Shown: positions 8,409-17,091 of the stretch, piece after piece
How positions within the stretch are numbered: the first letter of the stretch is position 1
Layout: each line of letters starts with the position of its first letter
Assembly (NCBI RefSeq): GCF_008801915.1
Contig: NZ_VZOV01000015.1
Coordinates: 62,001 to 126,000, forward strand
Direction of reading: 5' to 3'
Origin: Cupriavidus gilardii
Lineage (GTDB): Bacteria; Pseudomonadota; Gammaproteobacteria; Burkholderiales; Burkholderiaceae
DNA length: 64,000 nucleotides
Translations under genes and position numbers: made by a program
Notes under the pieces: generated by a model
The model's database searches: none
The model's input: only the letters and a program-made list of their open reading frames with translations
What the model was told of the DNA's origin: nothing

Positions 8409-9925
8409 AAGCCGACGCATTCGAGCGCTGCTGGCGCGCCATCGGCCAGCCCATTCCCTGGCGCGACGGTGCCGGCGGCCCCGGCGCGCTGCCGGCGCGT
8501 TCGCCGATCGACGGCGAGGTATTCGGCCATATCGCGGCCTGCAGTGCCGACGAGGCGAACGCCCGCATCGCCCAGGCCCATGCCGCGCAGAGCGGCTGGG
8601 CGCTGGTGCCGGCACCGGTGCGCGGCGAGGTGGTGCGGCGCTTCGGCGAGGTGCTGCGCGAACACCGCGGCGCGCTCGGCGAACTGGTCTCGCTCGAGAC
8701 CGGCAAGATCCTGCAGGAAGGGCTGGGCGAGGTGCAGGAGATGATCGACATCTGCGACTTCGCGGTCGGCCTGTCGCGACAGCTGCATGGGCTGACGATC
8801 GCCAGCGAGCGGCCCCAGCATGCGATGCGCGAGACCTGGCATCCGTTCGGCGTCTGCGGCGTGATCTCGGCGTTCAACTTTCCGGTGGCGGTGTGGGCGT
8901 GGAACGCCGCGCTGGCGCTGGTGTGCGGCAACGCGGTGGTATGGAAGCCGTCGGAGAAGACGTCGCAATGCGCGCTGGCGGTGCAGGCGCTGCTCGATCG
9001 CGTGATCGAGGCCGCGGCGCCCGAGCACGCCGGCATCGCCACGGTGCTGTGCGGCGGCCGGCAACTGGGCGAGCGGCTGGTCGCGCATCCCGATGTGCGG
9101 CTGGTCAGCGCGACCGGTTCGACGCGGATGGGGCGCGAGGTCGGCATCGCCTGCGCCGGGCAGTTCAAGCGCAGCATCCTCGAACTCGGCGGCAACAATG
9201 CGGCCATCGTCGCGCCGTCGGCCGATCTCTCGCTGACGTTGCGCGCGATGACGTTCGCCGCGGCGGGCACGGCCGGACAACGCTGCACCACGCTGCGCCG
9301 CGCCTTCGTTCATGCCGATCTGTTCGGCACGGTGCGCGAGCAGCTGACGCAGATCTTCGCCCGCCTGCCGGTCGGCGATCCGCTCGAGGCCGGCACGCTG
9401 GTCGGCCCGCTGATCGACCGCGCCGCCGGCGACAACATGGCCAATGCGCTGGCCAGCTGCCGCGCCCAGGGCAACGCCGTGCATGGCGGCGAACGGCTGC
9501 TGGCCGACCGCTATCCGCATGCCTGCTACATGCGGCCGGCGCTGGTGGTCACCGACACGCAGCACGACACCATGCTGACCGAGACCTTCGCGCCGATCCT
9601 GTACCTGATGCCGTACACCTCGCTGGAGGAGGCCATCGCGCTGAACAATGCGGCGGCGCACGGCCTGTCGTCGTGCATCTTCACCGAGTCGCTGCGCGAG
9701 GCCGAGCGCTTCCTGTCGTCGGCCGGCAGCGACTGCGGCATCGCCAACGTCAATATCGGCACCAGCGGCGCGGAAATCGGCGGGGCCTTCGGCGGAGAGA
9801 AGGCGACCGGCGGCGGGCGCGAATCGGGCTCGGATGCGTGGAAGGGCTATATGCGGCGGGCCACCAATACGATCAACTACGGCGACGCGCTGCCGCTGGC
9901 GCAGGGCATCCGCTTCGATCTGTGA
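8405..9925 (+). CDS. amaB: L-aminoadipate-semialdehyde / piperideine-6-carboxylate dehydrogenase (ALDH7 type)
   Basis: 506-aa NAD+-dependent aldehyde dehydrogenase. Key elements are the active-site cysteine in TAGQRCTTLRR (Cys294), the catalytic glutamate in LELGGNN (Glu260), and FGVCGVISAFNFPVAVWAWN. The C-terminal block GGGRESGSDAWKGYMRR followed by TNTINYG is typical of the aminoadipate-semialdehyde group. It converts aminoadipate semialdehyde (in equilibrium with piperideine-6-carboxylate) to 2-aminoadipate, a late step of lysine breakdown. It overlaps the preceding dehydrogenase gene by four bases, so the two are translationally coupled. The symbol is given by family resemblance. Confidence 0.85.
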   Translation: MKADAFERCWRAIGQPIPWRDGAGGPGALPARSPIDGEVFGHIAACSADEANARIAQAHAAQSGWALVPAPVRGEVVRRFGEVLREHRGALGELVSLETGKILQEGLGEVQEMIDICDFAVGLSRQLHGLTIASERPQHAMRETWHPFGVCGVISAFNFPVAVWAWNAALALVCGNAVVWKPSEKTSQCALAVQALLDRVIEAAAPEHAGIATVLCGGRQLGERLVAHPDVRLVSATGSTRMGREVGIACAGQFKRSILELGGNNAAIVAPSADLSLTLRAMTFAAAGTAGQRCTTLRRAFVHADLFGTVREQLTQIFARLPVGDPLEAGTLVGPLIDRAAGDNMANALASCRAQGNAVHGGERLLADRYPHACYMRPALVVTDTQHDTMLTETFAPILYLMPYTSLEEAIALNNAAAHGLSSCIFTESLREAERFLSSAGSDCGIANVNIGTSGAEIGGAFGGEKATGGGRESGSDAWKGYMRRATNTINYGDALPLAQGIRFDL

Positions 9926-10076
9926 GGCCGGGAAAGCGTGAACGTGGAAAGGCGGAAAGGCGGCCGGCCGCCAGCTCTTTGTAGGGAACGGTAACGCAGG
10001 TTACAGGGCCCTGACCCCGTATTACCAACCCGCCCCGTATAACGGCGTCATCAATTCCGTATAACAGGGGCAAAAA
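9926..10076. promoter_or_regulatory. Upstream region of small lipoprotein with three ccgtat(a/t)ac repeats
   Basis: The spacer contains an inverted repeat gtaac-gcag-gttac (9991-10004) and three copies of a ccgtataac-like box near 10017, 10035 and 10057, at 18- and 21-bp intervals, just before the small lipoprotein gene. They could be operator half-sites or overlapping -10 elements. No function is shown. Confidence 0.35.
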
Positions 10077-10313
10077 ATGAAAGCGTGGTTGGCAGGTCTG
10101 GGGGCAGTGGCGGCGGCGGGCTTGTCCGGCTGCGCGGTCTACCCGGCGCCGGTCGATGCTGGCGTCACGGTTGGTGTGGGGGCGCCCGTCTATGTTGCAC
10201 CGCCGCCGGTGGTGGTGGCGCCGCGGCCTTATTACTACGGCTATCCGTATCGGGGCTATTACCGCGGCGGGCACGGCCACTGGCATGGCCATGGACGCGG
10301 GCACTGGCGCTGA
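10077..10313 (+). CDS. Small lipoprotein with Tyr/Gly/His-rich tail
   Basis: 78 aa, starting MKAWLAGLGAVAAAGLSGC with an LSGC lipobox, so it should be lipidated at Cys19 and anchored in the outer or inner membrane. The rest is low complexity: Val/Pro-rich, then YYYGYPYRGYY, then a Gly/His/Trp-rich end. Similar small proteins with such tails are common and uncharacterised in Burkholderiales. The His-rich tail might bind metal, but that is a guess. It stands alone, convergent with ubiX. Confidence 0.75.
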   Translation: MKAWLAGLGAVAAAGLSGCAVYPAPVDAGVTVGVGAPVYVAPPPVVVAPRPYYYGYPYRGYYRGGHGHWHGHGRGHWR

Positions 10314-10376
10314 TACCGGAAGGGGGGGAATCGCAAGGGGGGGCCGTGGCCGGCAGGACGCCGCGATGCCGGCGGC

Positions 10377-10976
10377 TCAGATCTGTCCGTTCAGGCCGGC
10401 CCAGCTCGGCGCGAGTGTCTGCGGCACATCGATCAGGTCGAGCACACGGCCGATCGTATGGTCGACCAACTGCGCGATGGTATCGGGCTTCTGATAGAAG
10501 CCGGGCACCGGCGGAAAGACGATGCCGCCCATTTCGGTGACGGCCGTCATATTGCGCAGATGCGCCAGGTTCAGCGGCGTCTCGCGCACCATCAGCACCA
10601 GCTTGCGGCGTTCCTTCAGCGTGACGTCGGCCGCGCGGGTGATCAGGTTGTCGGACAGGCCATGCGCGATCGCGGCAAGCGTACGCATCGAGCACGGCGC
10701 GATCACCATCGCCTGCGCGCGGAACGAACCGCTGGCGATGGTTGCGCCGATATCGCGCACGTTGTGCACCACGTCGGCCAGCGCCTCGGCCTCGGCCTTG
10801 CCGATGTCGAGCTCATGCTGCAGGTTCATCACGCCCGCGGGCGAGATCAGCAGATGCGTTTCGACGTCGGCGACCGCGCGCAGAACCTGCAGCAGCCGCA
10901 CGCCATAGACGGCGCCGGTGGCGCCGGTGATCGCGACGATCACGCGCCGCGGCACAGCGGCAGGCCCGGCGCTCAT
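10377..10976 (-). CDS. ubiX: Flavin prenyltransferase UbiX
   Basis: 199 aa. Transfers dimethylallyl phosphate to FMN to make the prenylated flavin cofactor used by the UbiD decarboxylase in ubiquinone synthesis. Family features are VIVAITGATGAVYGVRLL at the N-terminus, the FMN-binding IASGSFRAQAMVIAPCSM region, and KERRKLVLMVRETPLNLAH. It is the last gene of the minus-strand block hemA-prfA-lipoprotein-prmC-grxD-ubiX and starts 16 bp after grxD ends. Confidence 0.95.
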   Translation of the reverse strand: MSAGPAAVPRRVIVAITGATGAVYGVRLLQVLRAVADVETHLLISPAGVMNLQHELDIGKAEAEALADVVHNVRDIGATIASGSFRAQAMVIAPCSMRTLAAIAHGLSDNLITRAADVTLKERRKLVLMVRETPLNLAHLRNMTAVTEMGGIVFPPVPGFYQKPDTIAQLVDHTIGRVLDLIDVPQTLAPSWAGLNGQI

Positions 10977-10992
10977 CGGGGTTTCCAGGGCG

Positions 10993-11304
10993 TCAGCCCT
11001 TCAGCAGGGTTTGCAGCTCGCCGCTCTGGTACATCTCCATCATGATGTCCGAGCCGCCGACGAATTCGCCGTTGACGTAGAGCTGCGGGATGGTCGGCCA
11101 GTTGGCGTATTCCTTGATGCCCTGGCGGATGCTGTCGTCTTCCAGCACGTTGACCGTCATCGGCGCATCGACGCCGCAGGCCTTCAGGATCTGGATCGCG
11201 CGGCCGGAGAAACCGCACATCGGAAACTGGGCCGTGCCCTTCATGAACAGCACGACGGGATGGCCCTTGACGATCTGGTCGATCTTTTGTTGCACGTCAC
11301 TCAT
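10993..11304 (-). CDS. grxD: Monothiol glutaredoxin, Grx4/GrxD type
   Basis: 103 aa with the monothiol CGFS active site (Cys30, in PMCGFSGRA), followed by the glutathione-binding WPTIPQLYVNGEFVGGSDI. Proteins of this class bind and hand over [2Fe-2S] clusters in iron homeostasis. The start is placed at MSDVQQKID, giving the usual length; an upstream in-frame ATG at 11349 would add a non-conserved leader. It lies between prmC and ubiX on the same strand. Confidence 0.95.
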   Translation of the reverse strand: MSDVQQKIDQIVKGHPVVLFMKGTAQFPMCGFSGRAIQILKACGVDAPMTVNVLEDDSIRQGIKEYANWPTIPQLYVNGEFVGGSDIMMEMYQSGELQTLLKG

Positions 11305-11439
11305 GATTTTCGCTTCGGAGGAGGGGCGCTGAGGCGAACCGCGCGCCATGGAGTCGGAGACGCGCGCCGGCCGATGGCATGAAAAGCCGAAGGGTGGCGC
11401 GCGGGATCGGGTCGATTCTACCGGATTCGGACCACCGCT

Positions 11440-12363
11440 TCAGCGCTCGGACCCGGCCCCGGCGGTGTCAACGCCGGCATCGCCGCCGGGCCAGCGACCG
11501 CCGCTGCAGCGTTCGTTGCCGCCCAGGTCGCGCTCGGTGAAGACGCTGCCAAAGCCCGCGTCGCGCAGCAGTTGCCGGGCGGCCTCGCCCTGGTCGAAGC
11601 CATGTTCCATCAGCAGCCATCCGCACGCTTGCAGGTGCGGGCCGGCGCCCGCGACGATGGTGGCGAGGTCGGACAGCCCGTCGCCATGGTCGGTCAGCGC
11701 ATCGACCGGTTCGAAGCGCAGATCGCCGCTGGACAGATGCGGATCGCCGGCCGCGATATAGGGCGGATTGCTGACGATCATCGTGAAGCGGGCGTCGGCA
11801 GGCAGCGCCGCATACCAATCCGATTCGAGGAAGACGACGTTGCCTGCCCCCAGCGCGGCCGCATTGGCGCGCGCGATGTCGAGCGCCGCGGGCGAGATGT
11901 CGGTCGCCCAGACCCGCGCATCGGGCCGTTCGCAGGCCAGCGTGACGGCGAGGATGCCCGAGCCGGTGCCGAGGTCCAGCACCCGCGGCGCCTGCGTGCC
12001 CGTCAGGCGCGCCAGCGCCGCCTGCACCGCGATCTCGGTGTCCGGACGCGGGATCAGCACCGCGGGACTGACACGGAACGGGCGGCCGTAGAACTCGCGC
12101 TCGCCGACCAGATAGGCCATCGGCTCGCCCGCCAGCCGCCGCGCCAGCAGCGCGGCGAGCGCGTCATGCTGGGCGGCGTCGAGCGGCTGGGTATCGCGCG
12201 TGATCAGCTGCGTGCGGGAGAGACCCGTTACATGAGTCAGCAGCATCCGCGCTTCCAGCGCCGGCAGCCCGGCCTGCGTCATCGCGGTCAGCGTCTCGCG
12301 CAGCGTCGCCTGCGCCGGCAGGGTGCCGGGCGGCAGCGGTGCGGAGGACGGGGAATCGTTCAT
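11440..12363 (-). CDS. prmC: Peptide chain release factor N5-glutamine methyltransferase PrmC
   Basis: About 307 aa. Methylates the glutamine of the GGQ motif in release factors RF1 and RF2. Visible motifs are the SAM-binding VLDLGTGSGILAVTLA, the catalytic NPPY (Asn199, SNPPYIAAGDPHL), and the N-terminal helical domain with PMAYLVGEREFYGRPF. The target RF1 gene (prfA) lies upstream on the same strand, the classic pairing, although here a lipoprotein gene with its own terminator separates them. Two ATGs are possible (12363 or 12378), and neither has a strong ribosome binding site. Confidence 0.93.
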   Translation of the reverse strand: MNDSPSSAPLPPGTLPAQATLRETLTAMTQAGLPALEARMLLTHVTGLSRTQLITRDTQPLDAAQHDALAALLARRLAGEPMAYLVGEREFYGRPFRVSPAVLIPRPDTEIAVQAALARLTGTQAPRVLDLGTGSGILAVTLACERPDARVWATDISPAALDIARANAAALGAGNVVFLESDWYAALPADARFTMIVSNPPYIAAGDPHLSSGDLRFEPVDALTDHGDGLSDLATIVAGAGPHLQACGWLLMEHGFDQGEAARQLLRDAGFGSVFTERDLGGNERCSGGRWPGGDAGVDTAGAGSER

Positions 12364-12379
12364 TGGAATCGAGGCCATC

Positions 12380-12422
12380 AAAAAGACGAGAGCCCCGCCG
12401 GCACTGTGCCGTGGCGGGGCTC
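12380..12422 (-). terminator. Rho-independent terminator of the Ala-rich lipoprotein gene
   Basis: On the minus strand a 10-bp G+C-rich stem (gagccccgcc / ggcggggctc, 12390-12422, with a further inner ggcac/gtgcc pairing) is followed within a few bases by a run of five T (complement of aaaaa at 12380-12384). It falls just after the lipoprotein stop and before prmC. Confidence 0.8.
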
Positions 12423-12442
12423 GGTACCGCGCGGGCGACGGT

Positions 12443-12769
12443 TTAGTTCTTGGTCGCTTCCTTGGCCTTGTCGGCGGTCTCGTTGACCGCATTGCTGGCG
12501 GCGTCCTTGGCATTTGCCATGGCGGCGGCCGCTTCGTCCTTGGCGCGCTCGGCGGCGGCGGACACGTCCGAAGCTGCGTTGCTGGCCGCGGCCTTTGCAG
12601 CGTCGGCGGCGGATTCCGCAGCCGCGGCAGCGTCGCTGGCCGCCGACTTGGCCGATTCGGCCGCGCTGGCCATCGCGCTATCGACGTTCGACGAGGCGGG
12701 GGCTTCATCCTTCTTGCCGCAAGCAGCCACTGCAGCGGTGACCATCAACAACGCAAGCAGTTTCTTCAT
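12443..12769 (-). CDS. Small Ala-rich lipoprotein with heptad/11-mer-like helical repeat
   Basis: 108 aa. It starts MKKLLALLMVTAAVAACGKK with a lipobox cysteine at position 17. The mature part is almost entirely Ala with regularly spaced Ser, Asp, Glu and Lys (for example AAESAKSAASDAAAAAESA), predicting one long amphipathic helix like LEA-type or Lpp-like proteins. No enzyme motif is present. The ATG at 12769 begins the signal peptide; the longer upstream reading is not signal-like. It lies between prfA and prmC and ends in its own terminator. Confidence 0.75.
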   Translation of the reverse strand: MKKLLALLMVTAAVAACGKKDEAPASSNVDSAMASAAESAKSAASDAAAAAESAADAAKAAASNAASDVSAAAERAKDEAAAAMANAKDAASNAVNETADKAKEATKN

Positions 12770-12945
12770 GATTTCGTCCTTTTGTCCGTTTTTCGAGAAA
12801 AGACCCGCCCGGTATTTGTGCCGGGTTAGCCGTTTCCGATTATAGCGACCAACCATGTCGTTACCATGGCTGTTTCAGGCATTTGCAAGAAATACAAGTA
12901 TTTTGCCGGCGGAAAACAACCGTAGCGAATATCCCGCCGCGGCAT

Positions 12946-14028
12946 TTACGCGTCCTCGCCCAGCGCCGCCAGTTGATCGGCCTGGTGCTCCGCCGCCAGC
13001 GCCCCGATCAGTTCGTCGAGGTCGCCGTCCATGATCATGTCGATCTTGTACAGCGTCAGATTGATGCGATGGTCGGTCACGCGGCCCTGCGGGAAGTTGT
13101 ACGTGCGGATGCGGTCGCTGCGGTCGCCCGAGCCGATCAGGTTGCGCCGCGTGGTCGCTTCCTTCGCCTGCGCCGCGCGCAACTGCATGTCCTTCAGACG
13201 CGCCGCCAGCACCTTCATCGCCTTGTCCTTGTTGCGGTGCTGGCTGCGGTCGTCCTGGCATTCGACGACGATGCCGGTCGGCAGGTGGGTCAATCGCACC
13301 GCCGAATCGGTCTTGTTGATGTGCTGGCCGCCGGCGCCCGAGGCGCGGAAGGTGTCGACGCGCAGATCGCCGGGATTGATCTCGATCTCGCCGAGTTCGT
13401 CGGCCTCGGGCATCACCGCGACCGTGCAGGCCGAGGTATGGATGCGCCCCTGCGCCTCGGTGGCCGGCACGCGCTGCACGCGATGGCCGCCCGATTCGAA
13501 CTTCAGCTTCGAGAACGCCGCATCGCCGGCGATGCGCACGATCACTTCCTTGTAGCCGCCCAGATCCGATGGCGACTCGCTCATGATCTCGACCTGCCAG
13601 CGCTGCCGCTCGGCATAGCGCGTGTACATGCGCAGCAGATCGCCGGCGAACAGCGCACTTTCCTCGCCGCCGGTGCCGGCGCGGATTTCCAGGATCAGGT
13701 TGCGGTCGTCGTTGGGGTCCTTGGGCAGCAGCAGCGTCTGCAGGCTGGCTTCCAGTTCATCGAGCTTCGCGCGCGCGGCATCGATCTCGTCGCTGGCGAA
13801 GGCCTTCATCTCGGGGTCGTCGAGCAGCGCCTGCGCGGTGGCCAGATCGTCCTGGGCCTGCCGGTAATGCGCATATTGCTCGGCCACGGGCGACAGCTCG
13901 GCATGCTCGCGCGTCAGCTTGCGGTACTGCTCCATGTTCGCGGTCGCGTCTTCGCGCGCGAGCAGGGCGTTGACTTCGTCGAGGCGCTCGGCCAGTTGGT
14001 CGAGCTTGGCTTGCATGCTGGCTTTCAT
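12946..14028 (-). CDS. prfA: Peptide chain release factor 1
   Basis: 360 aa, the normal length. Recognises UAA and UAG at the ribosomal A site and triggers peptide release. The GGQ motif is at 233-235 ([16 protein letters not shown]), exactly where it falls in E. coli RF1, and the RF1-specific domain ([20 protein letters not shown]) is present. Upstream on the same strand lies hemA, separated by about 150 bp with no recognisable gene. Its modifying enzyme PrmC is encoded downstream. Confidence 0.97.
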   Translation of the reverse strand: MKASMQAKLDQLAERLDEVNALLAREDATANMEQYRKLTREHAELSPVAEQYAHYRQAQDDLATAQALLDDPEMKAFASDEIDAARAKLDELEASLQTLLLPKDPNDDRNLILEIRAGTGGEESALFAGDLLRMYTRYAERQRWQVEIMSESPSDLGGYKEVIVRIAGDAAFSKLKFESGGHRVQRVPATEAQGRIHTSACTVAVMPEADELGEIEINPGDLRVDTFRASGAGGQHINKTDSAVRLTHLPTGIVVECQDDRSQHRNKDKAMKVLAARLKDMQLRAAQAKEATTRRNLIGSGDRSDRIRTYNFPQGRVTDHRINLTLYKIDMIMDGDLDELIGALAAEHQADQLAALGEDA

Positions 14029-14181
14029 CGGAATCCGGCGTGTTGGGGCGGTGTCTTTGGGCGGCGTCCTGGAACGGCGTGCTGGTGCTGAGCGCCTGGC
14101 GCAGGCGGATGCCGCGCTGGCGTGGCGCGGTGATGCGGACGACGACCTTGGCGCGAAGGCGCGGACGCTGCCCGCGAGCGG

Positions 14182-15486
14182 CTAGCGCTCGGAGTGGCTG
14201 CTGTGGCGGAACAGGCCGGGCACCAGGCGCAGCAGCGCCTCGCGGTCCTCGCCCTGGGTGTGATTGAGCGCGTGGGTGGGACCGTGCAGGAACTTGCGGG
14301 TCAACGCGCCGGACAGCGCCTCGAGCACGGCCTCGGGATCGTCGCCGCGCGCCAGCATCCTGCGCGCGCGTTCGAGTTCGGCCTGGCGCATCGCCTCGCC
14401 GTTGGCCTGCAGTTCGCGGATCACCGGCACCACGCTGCGCGTCTCCAGCCAGTGCATGAAATGCTGCACGCGCGTTTCGATGATCGCTTCGGCCTGCGCC
14501 ACCGCGGCCTGGCGCATCGCATTGCCTTCCCGCACGATCGCGCCGAGGTCGTCGACGGTGTACAGGAAGACGTCGTCGAGCCGCGCCACTTCGGGCTCGA
14601 CATCGCGCGGCACGGCAAGGTCGACCATCATGATCGGGCGGTGCTTGCGCTGCTTGACCGCACGTTCGACCGCGCCCAGCCCGATGATCGGCAGCGAACT
14701 GGCGGTGCTGGAGACGACGATGTCGAACTCGTGCAGCCGCGAGCCGAGGTCGGACAGGCGGATCGCTTCGGTATTGAGCCCCTGCGCGGCCAGCTGCTCG
14801 GCCAGCTTCTCGCCGCGCTCGACGGTGCGGTTGGCGACGACGATCTGGCGCGGGCTCTGCGCGGCGAAATGGGTGGCGCACAGCTCGATCATTTCGCCGG
14901 CGCCGATGAACAGCACACGCTGGCCCGAAATGCTCTCGAAAATCCGCTGCCCCAGCCGTACCGCGGCCGCCGCCATCGACACCGAATGCGCGCCGATCTC
15001 GGTCTGGCCGCGCACTTCTTTCGCCACGGCGAAGGTGCGCTGGAACAGCTGGTTCAGATAGGTGCCGAGGGTGCCGGCCTCGCCGGCGGTGCGGACCGCA
15101 TCCTTCATCTGGCCAAGGATCTGCGTCTCGCCGAGCACCATCGAATCGAGGCCGCTGGCGACGCGGAAGGCATGGCGCACCGCCTCGGACTGCGGCAGCG
15201 AGTACAGATGCGGGGCCAGCTCCCCGGCGGGGATATTGTGGTGCTGCGACAGCCAGCGCAGCGTGTGATCGAAGCCCTCCGAGCCGGACAGCACCAGGTC
15301 GGTGGCGCAATAGATCTCGGTCCGGTTGCAGGTCGACAGGATCGCCGCCTCGGTCCCGCGCTTGCCGGCCAGCTGGGTGCGCAGCGCGCCCAGCGCCGGC
15401 TTGATCTGCTCGAGCGGAAACGCCACCCGCTCGCGAAGCGAGACGGGCGCCGTGTTGTGATTGATTCCGATTGCGAGCAGTTGCAT
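14182..15486 (-). CDS. hemA: Glutamyl-tRNA reductase
   Basis: 434 aa. Reduces glutamyl-tRNA(Glu) to glutamate-1-semialdehyde with NADPH, the first step of the C5 route to haem. Hallmarks are [20 protein letters not shown], the nucleophilic Cys53 in [12 protein letters not shown], the [12 protein letters not shown] segment, and the NADPH-binding [19 protein letters not shown]. The chosen start gives the conserved N-terminus; the upstream in-frame extension is not family-like. It is the first gene of the minus-strand block leading to prfA. Confidence 0.97.
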   Translation of the reverse strand: MQLLAIGINHNTAPVSLRERVAFPLEQIKPALGALRTQLAGKRGTEAAILSTCNRTEIYCATDLVLSGSEGFDHTLRWLSQHHNIPAGELAPHLYSLPQSEAVRHAFRVASGLDSMVLGETQILGQMKDAVRTAGEAGTLGTYLNQLFQRTFAVAKEVRGQTEIGAHSVSMAAAAVRLGQRIFESISGQRVLFIGAGEMIELCATHFAAQSPRQIVVANRTVERGEKLAEQLAAQGLNTEAIRLSDLGSRLHEFDIVVSSTASSLPIIGLGAVERAVKQRKHRPIMMVDLAVPRDVEPEVARLDDVFLYTVDDLGAIVREGNAMRQAAVAQAEAIIETRVQHFMHWLETRSVVPVIRELQANGEAMRQAELERARRMLARGDDPEAVLEALSGALTRKFLHGPTHALNHTQGEDREALLRLVPGLFRHSSHSER

Positions 15487-15737
15487 GGTTGGGGACGTTT
15501 CGCTGTCCGGCTGGCGGGCCGTTCCGGCCTCGCGCCAGCTTTGCCTGCGCTGGGCATGGCGGCGCGCACACTGGCCATTCAGGGCCGGGCCGAGCGCCGC
15601 CGGGACGGCTTGCATTATACCGTCCGGGCGCGATCCTTGCGTTCGCGGCCCGGCCGAGGCTATCGGGAGTCGGCCGGCGCTGTGACTTGAGTTATCGTTA
15701 CGCCGCTGCCGCCACGGGCGGCGGGCGGGTCAGGTCG

Positions 15738-16007
15738 ATGGTCGAACAACGGAAGCGGGCGATGCTGGGGACGTTCTTGGTGGGCATGGTGGTCGGACTG
15801 GTGGCGCGGGCGATGCATCCGCGCGGCCCGGTACTGACCGTCGCGATGGCGCTGCTGCTGGGCGGCGTCGGCGCGCTCGCCAGCTTCTACCTGGGCCGGG
15901 CGCTGCGCTGGTTCATCGATGGCCAGCTGAGCGGCTGGACCGCCGCCATCCTCGGCGCCGCGCTGCTGGTCGGGCTGGGCGGGCTGTTCGCGCGGCGCGG
16001 ACGCTGA
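15738..16007 (+). CDS. Small integral membrane protein (GlsB/YeaQ-like)
   Basis: 89 aa, mostly hydrophobic, with three predicted membrane helices: LGTFLVGMVVGLVARAM, LTVAMALLLGGVGALASFYL and WTAAILGAALLVGLGGLFA. The glycine pattern resembles the small YeaQ/GlsB/YmgE family, whose function is unclear and which is often stress-linked. It starts at ATG 15738 and lies divergent from hemA and convergent with the nucleosidase. Confidence that it is a real gene is moderate to good; the family assignment is tentative. Confidence 0.6.
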   Translation: MVEQRKRAMLGTFLVGMVVGLVARAMHPRGPVLTVAMALLLGGVGALASFYLGRALRWFIDGQLSGWTAAILGAALLVGLGGLFARRGR

Positions 16008-16017
16008 GCGCCCAACC

Positions 16018-16821
16018 TCACCGCAGCGCCGCCAGCAGCCGCCGGATCACGCCCTCCGAGTAGTGGCTGGCCACCTCGGCCAGGAACGCCGGGAAATCGA
16101 CATGGGCGCTGTCGTCCGCCCGATCCGACACGGTCCGCATGACCGCGTGCGGTACGCCGTATTCGTGGCAGACCTGACCGACCGCCGCCCCTTCCATTTC
16201 GACCGCCAGCAGGCCGGGCAGCCGCGCCCGCAGCTCCGCCACCGTGGTCGGCGCCCCGATGAACTGATCGCCGCTGGCGATCATGCCCAGATGCAGGTTC
16301 GGCGCGGTGACGCCCGCAGTGACCCCCGCAGTGACGCCCGCAGTGACACTAAAACGGGCACGCACCGCGGCCGGCACGGCGCTGGGCAGATCCTCCGTCA
16401 GGAAGGCCTGCGCCGCCTCGCACAGCGCGGCCGTCAGCGCCGGATCGGTCGGGAATGCCTCCAGGCCTAGCAGCGGCACCTGATGGCGCGGAAACAGCGG
16501 ACGCGCGTCCATGTCGTGCTGCAGCGTCCGATCGGCGATCACCAGATCGCCGACCTGCACGCCGGCGCCGATCCCGCCCGCCAGCCCGGTGAAGACGATG
16601 CCGTCGACACCGAATTCGCGGATCAACGTCACCGTGGTTGCCGCGGCCGCCACCTTGCCGACCCGGGCCAGCACCACCACGCAGCGCTGCCCGTACAGCT
16701 CGCCCACGTAGTAGTCGCGCATGCCGATCCGATGGACGGTCGCGCGGGCATCGTCGTGGCGCATGGCGGCGATCAGGCCGTCGATTTCATCGTGGAGGGC
16801 GGCGAGGATGCCGAGGGTCAT
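16018..16821 (-). CDS. mtnN: 5'-methylthioadenosine/S-adenosylhomocysteine nucleosidase family protein
   Basis: 267 aa. Hydrolyses the glycosidic bond of methylthioadenosine and S-adenosylhomocysteine, feeding methionine salvage and relieving product inhibition of methylases. Family motifs are LGILAALHDEIDGL, FTGLAGGIGAGVQVGDLVIA, ASGDQFIG, the substrate-binding VEMEGAAVGQVCHEYGVP, and RTVSDRADD with the catalytic Asp. It is about 35 residues longer than E. coli MtnN. Part of the excess is a 12-bp in-frame tandem repeat coding TAGV units (16307-16342). Confidence 0.88.
   Translation of the reverse strand: MTLGILAALHDEIDGLIAAMRHDDARATVHRIGMRDYYVGELYGQRCVVVLARVGKVAAAATTVTLIREFGVDGIVFTGLAGGIGAGVQVGDLVIADRTLQHDMDARPLFPRHQVPLLGLEAFPTDPALTAALCEAAQAFLTEDLPSAVPAAVRARFSVTAGVTAGVTAGVTAPNLHLGMIASGDQFIGAPTTVAELRARLPGLLAVEMEGAAVGQVCHEYGVPHAVMRTVSDRADDSAHVDFPAFLAEVASHYSEGVIRRLLAALR
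16307..16342. repeat. In-frame 12-bp tandem repeat inside the nucleosidase gene
   Basis: Three copies of gtgacgcccgca (the second with one change), plus a partial fourth, translate on the minus strand to repeating TAGV. The period keeps the reading frame, so copy number could vary without breaking the gene. Confidence 0.9.
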
Positions 16822-17091
16822 GGCGTGCAGGTATCGAAACGAGATGGAGGACGGTGCGGCCGAGCCGGCAGCCCGAGCCGCAAGCCGGGCCCTAAGCCGT
16901 AAGCCGTAAGCCCCAAGCCCCAAGCCCCAAGCCCCAAGCCCCAAGCCCCAAGCCCCCGAGCCGGAAAAGCCGACAGCATACCGGCACCGCCCGGTGCTTT
17001 GCTGGTTCGTGTCGCACCGCCTTTGATCGTGCGGTCGCCACGGCGCTTTGCTAGAGTGCAGCCAACGCCTTTCCGGAGCGCTCCCCAATCC
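16822..17091. repeat. Spacer with tandem heptamer repeat (aagcccc x7)
   Basis: Bases 16908-16956 hold seven perfect copies of aagcccc, preceded by two or three degraded copies (taagccg). The rest of this 270-bp spacer, between the divergent nucleosidase and DUF2157 genes, must contain both promoters. I see no gene in it. Confidence 0.9.
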
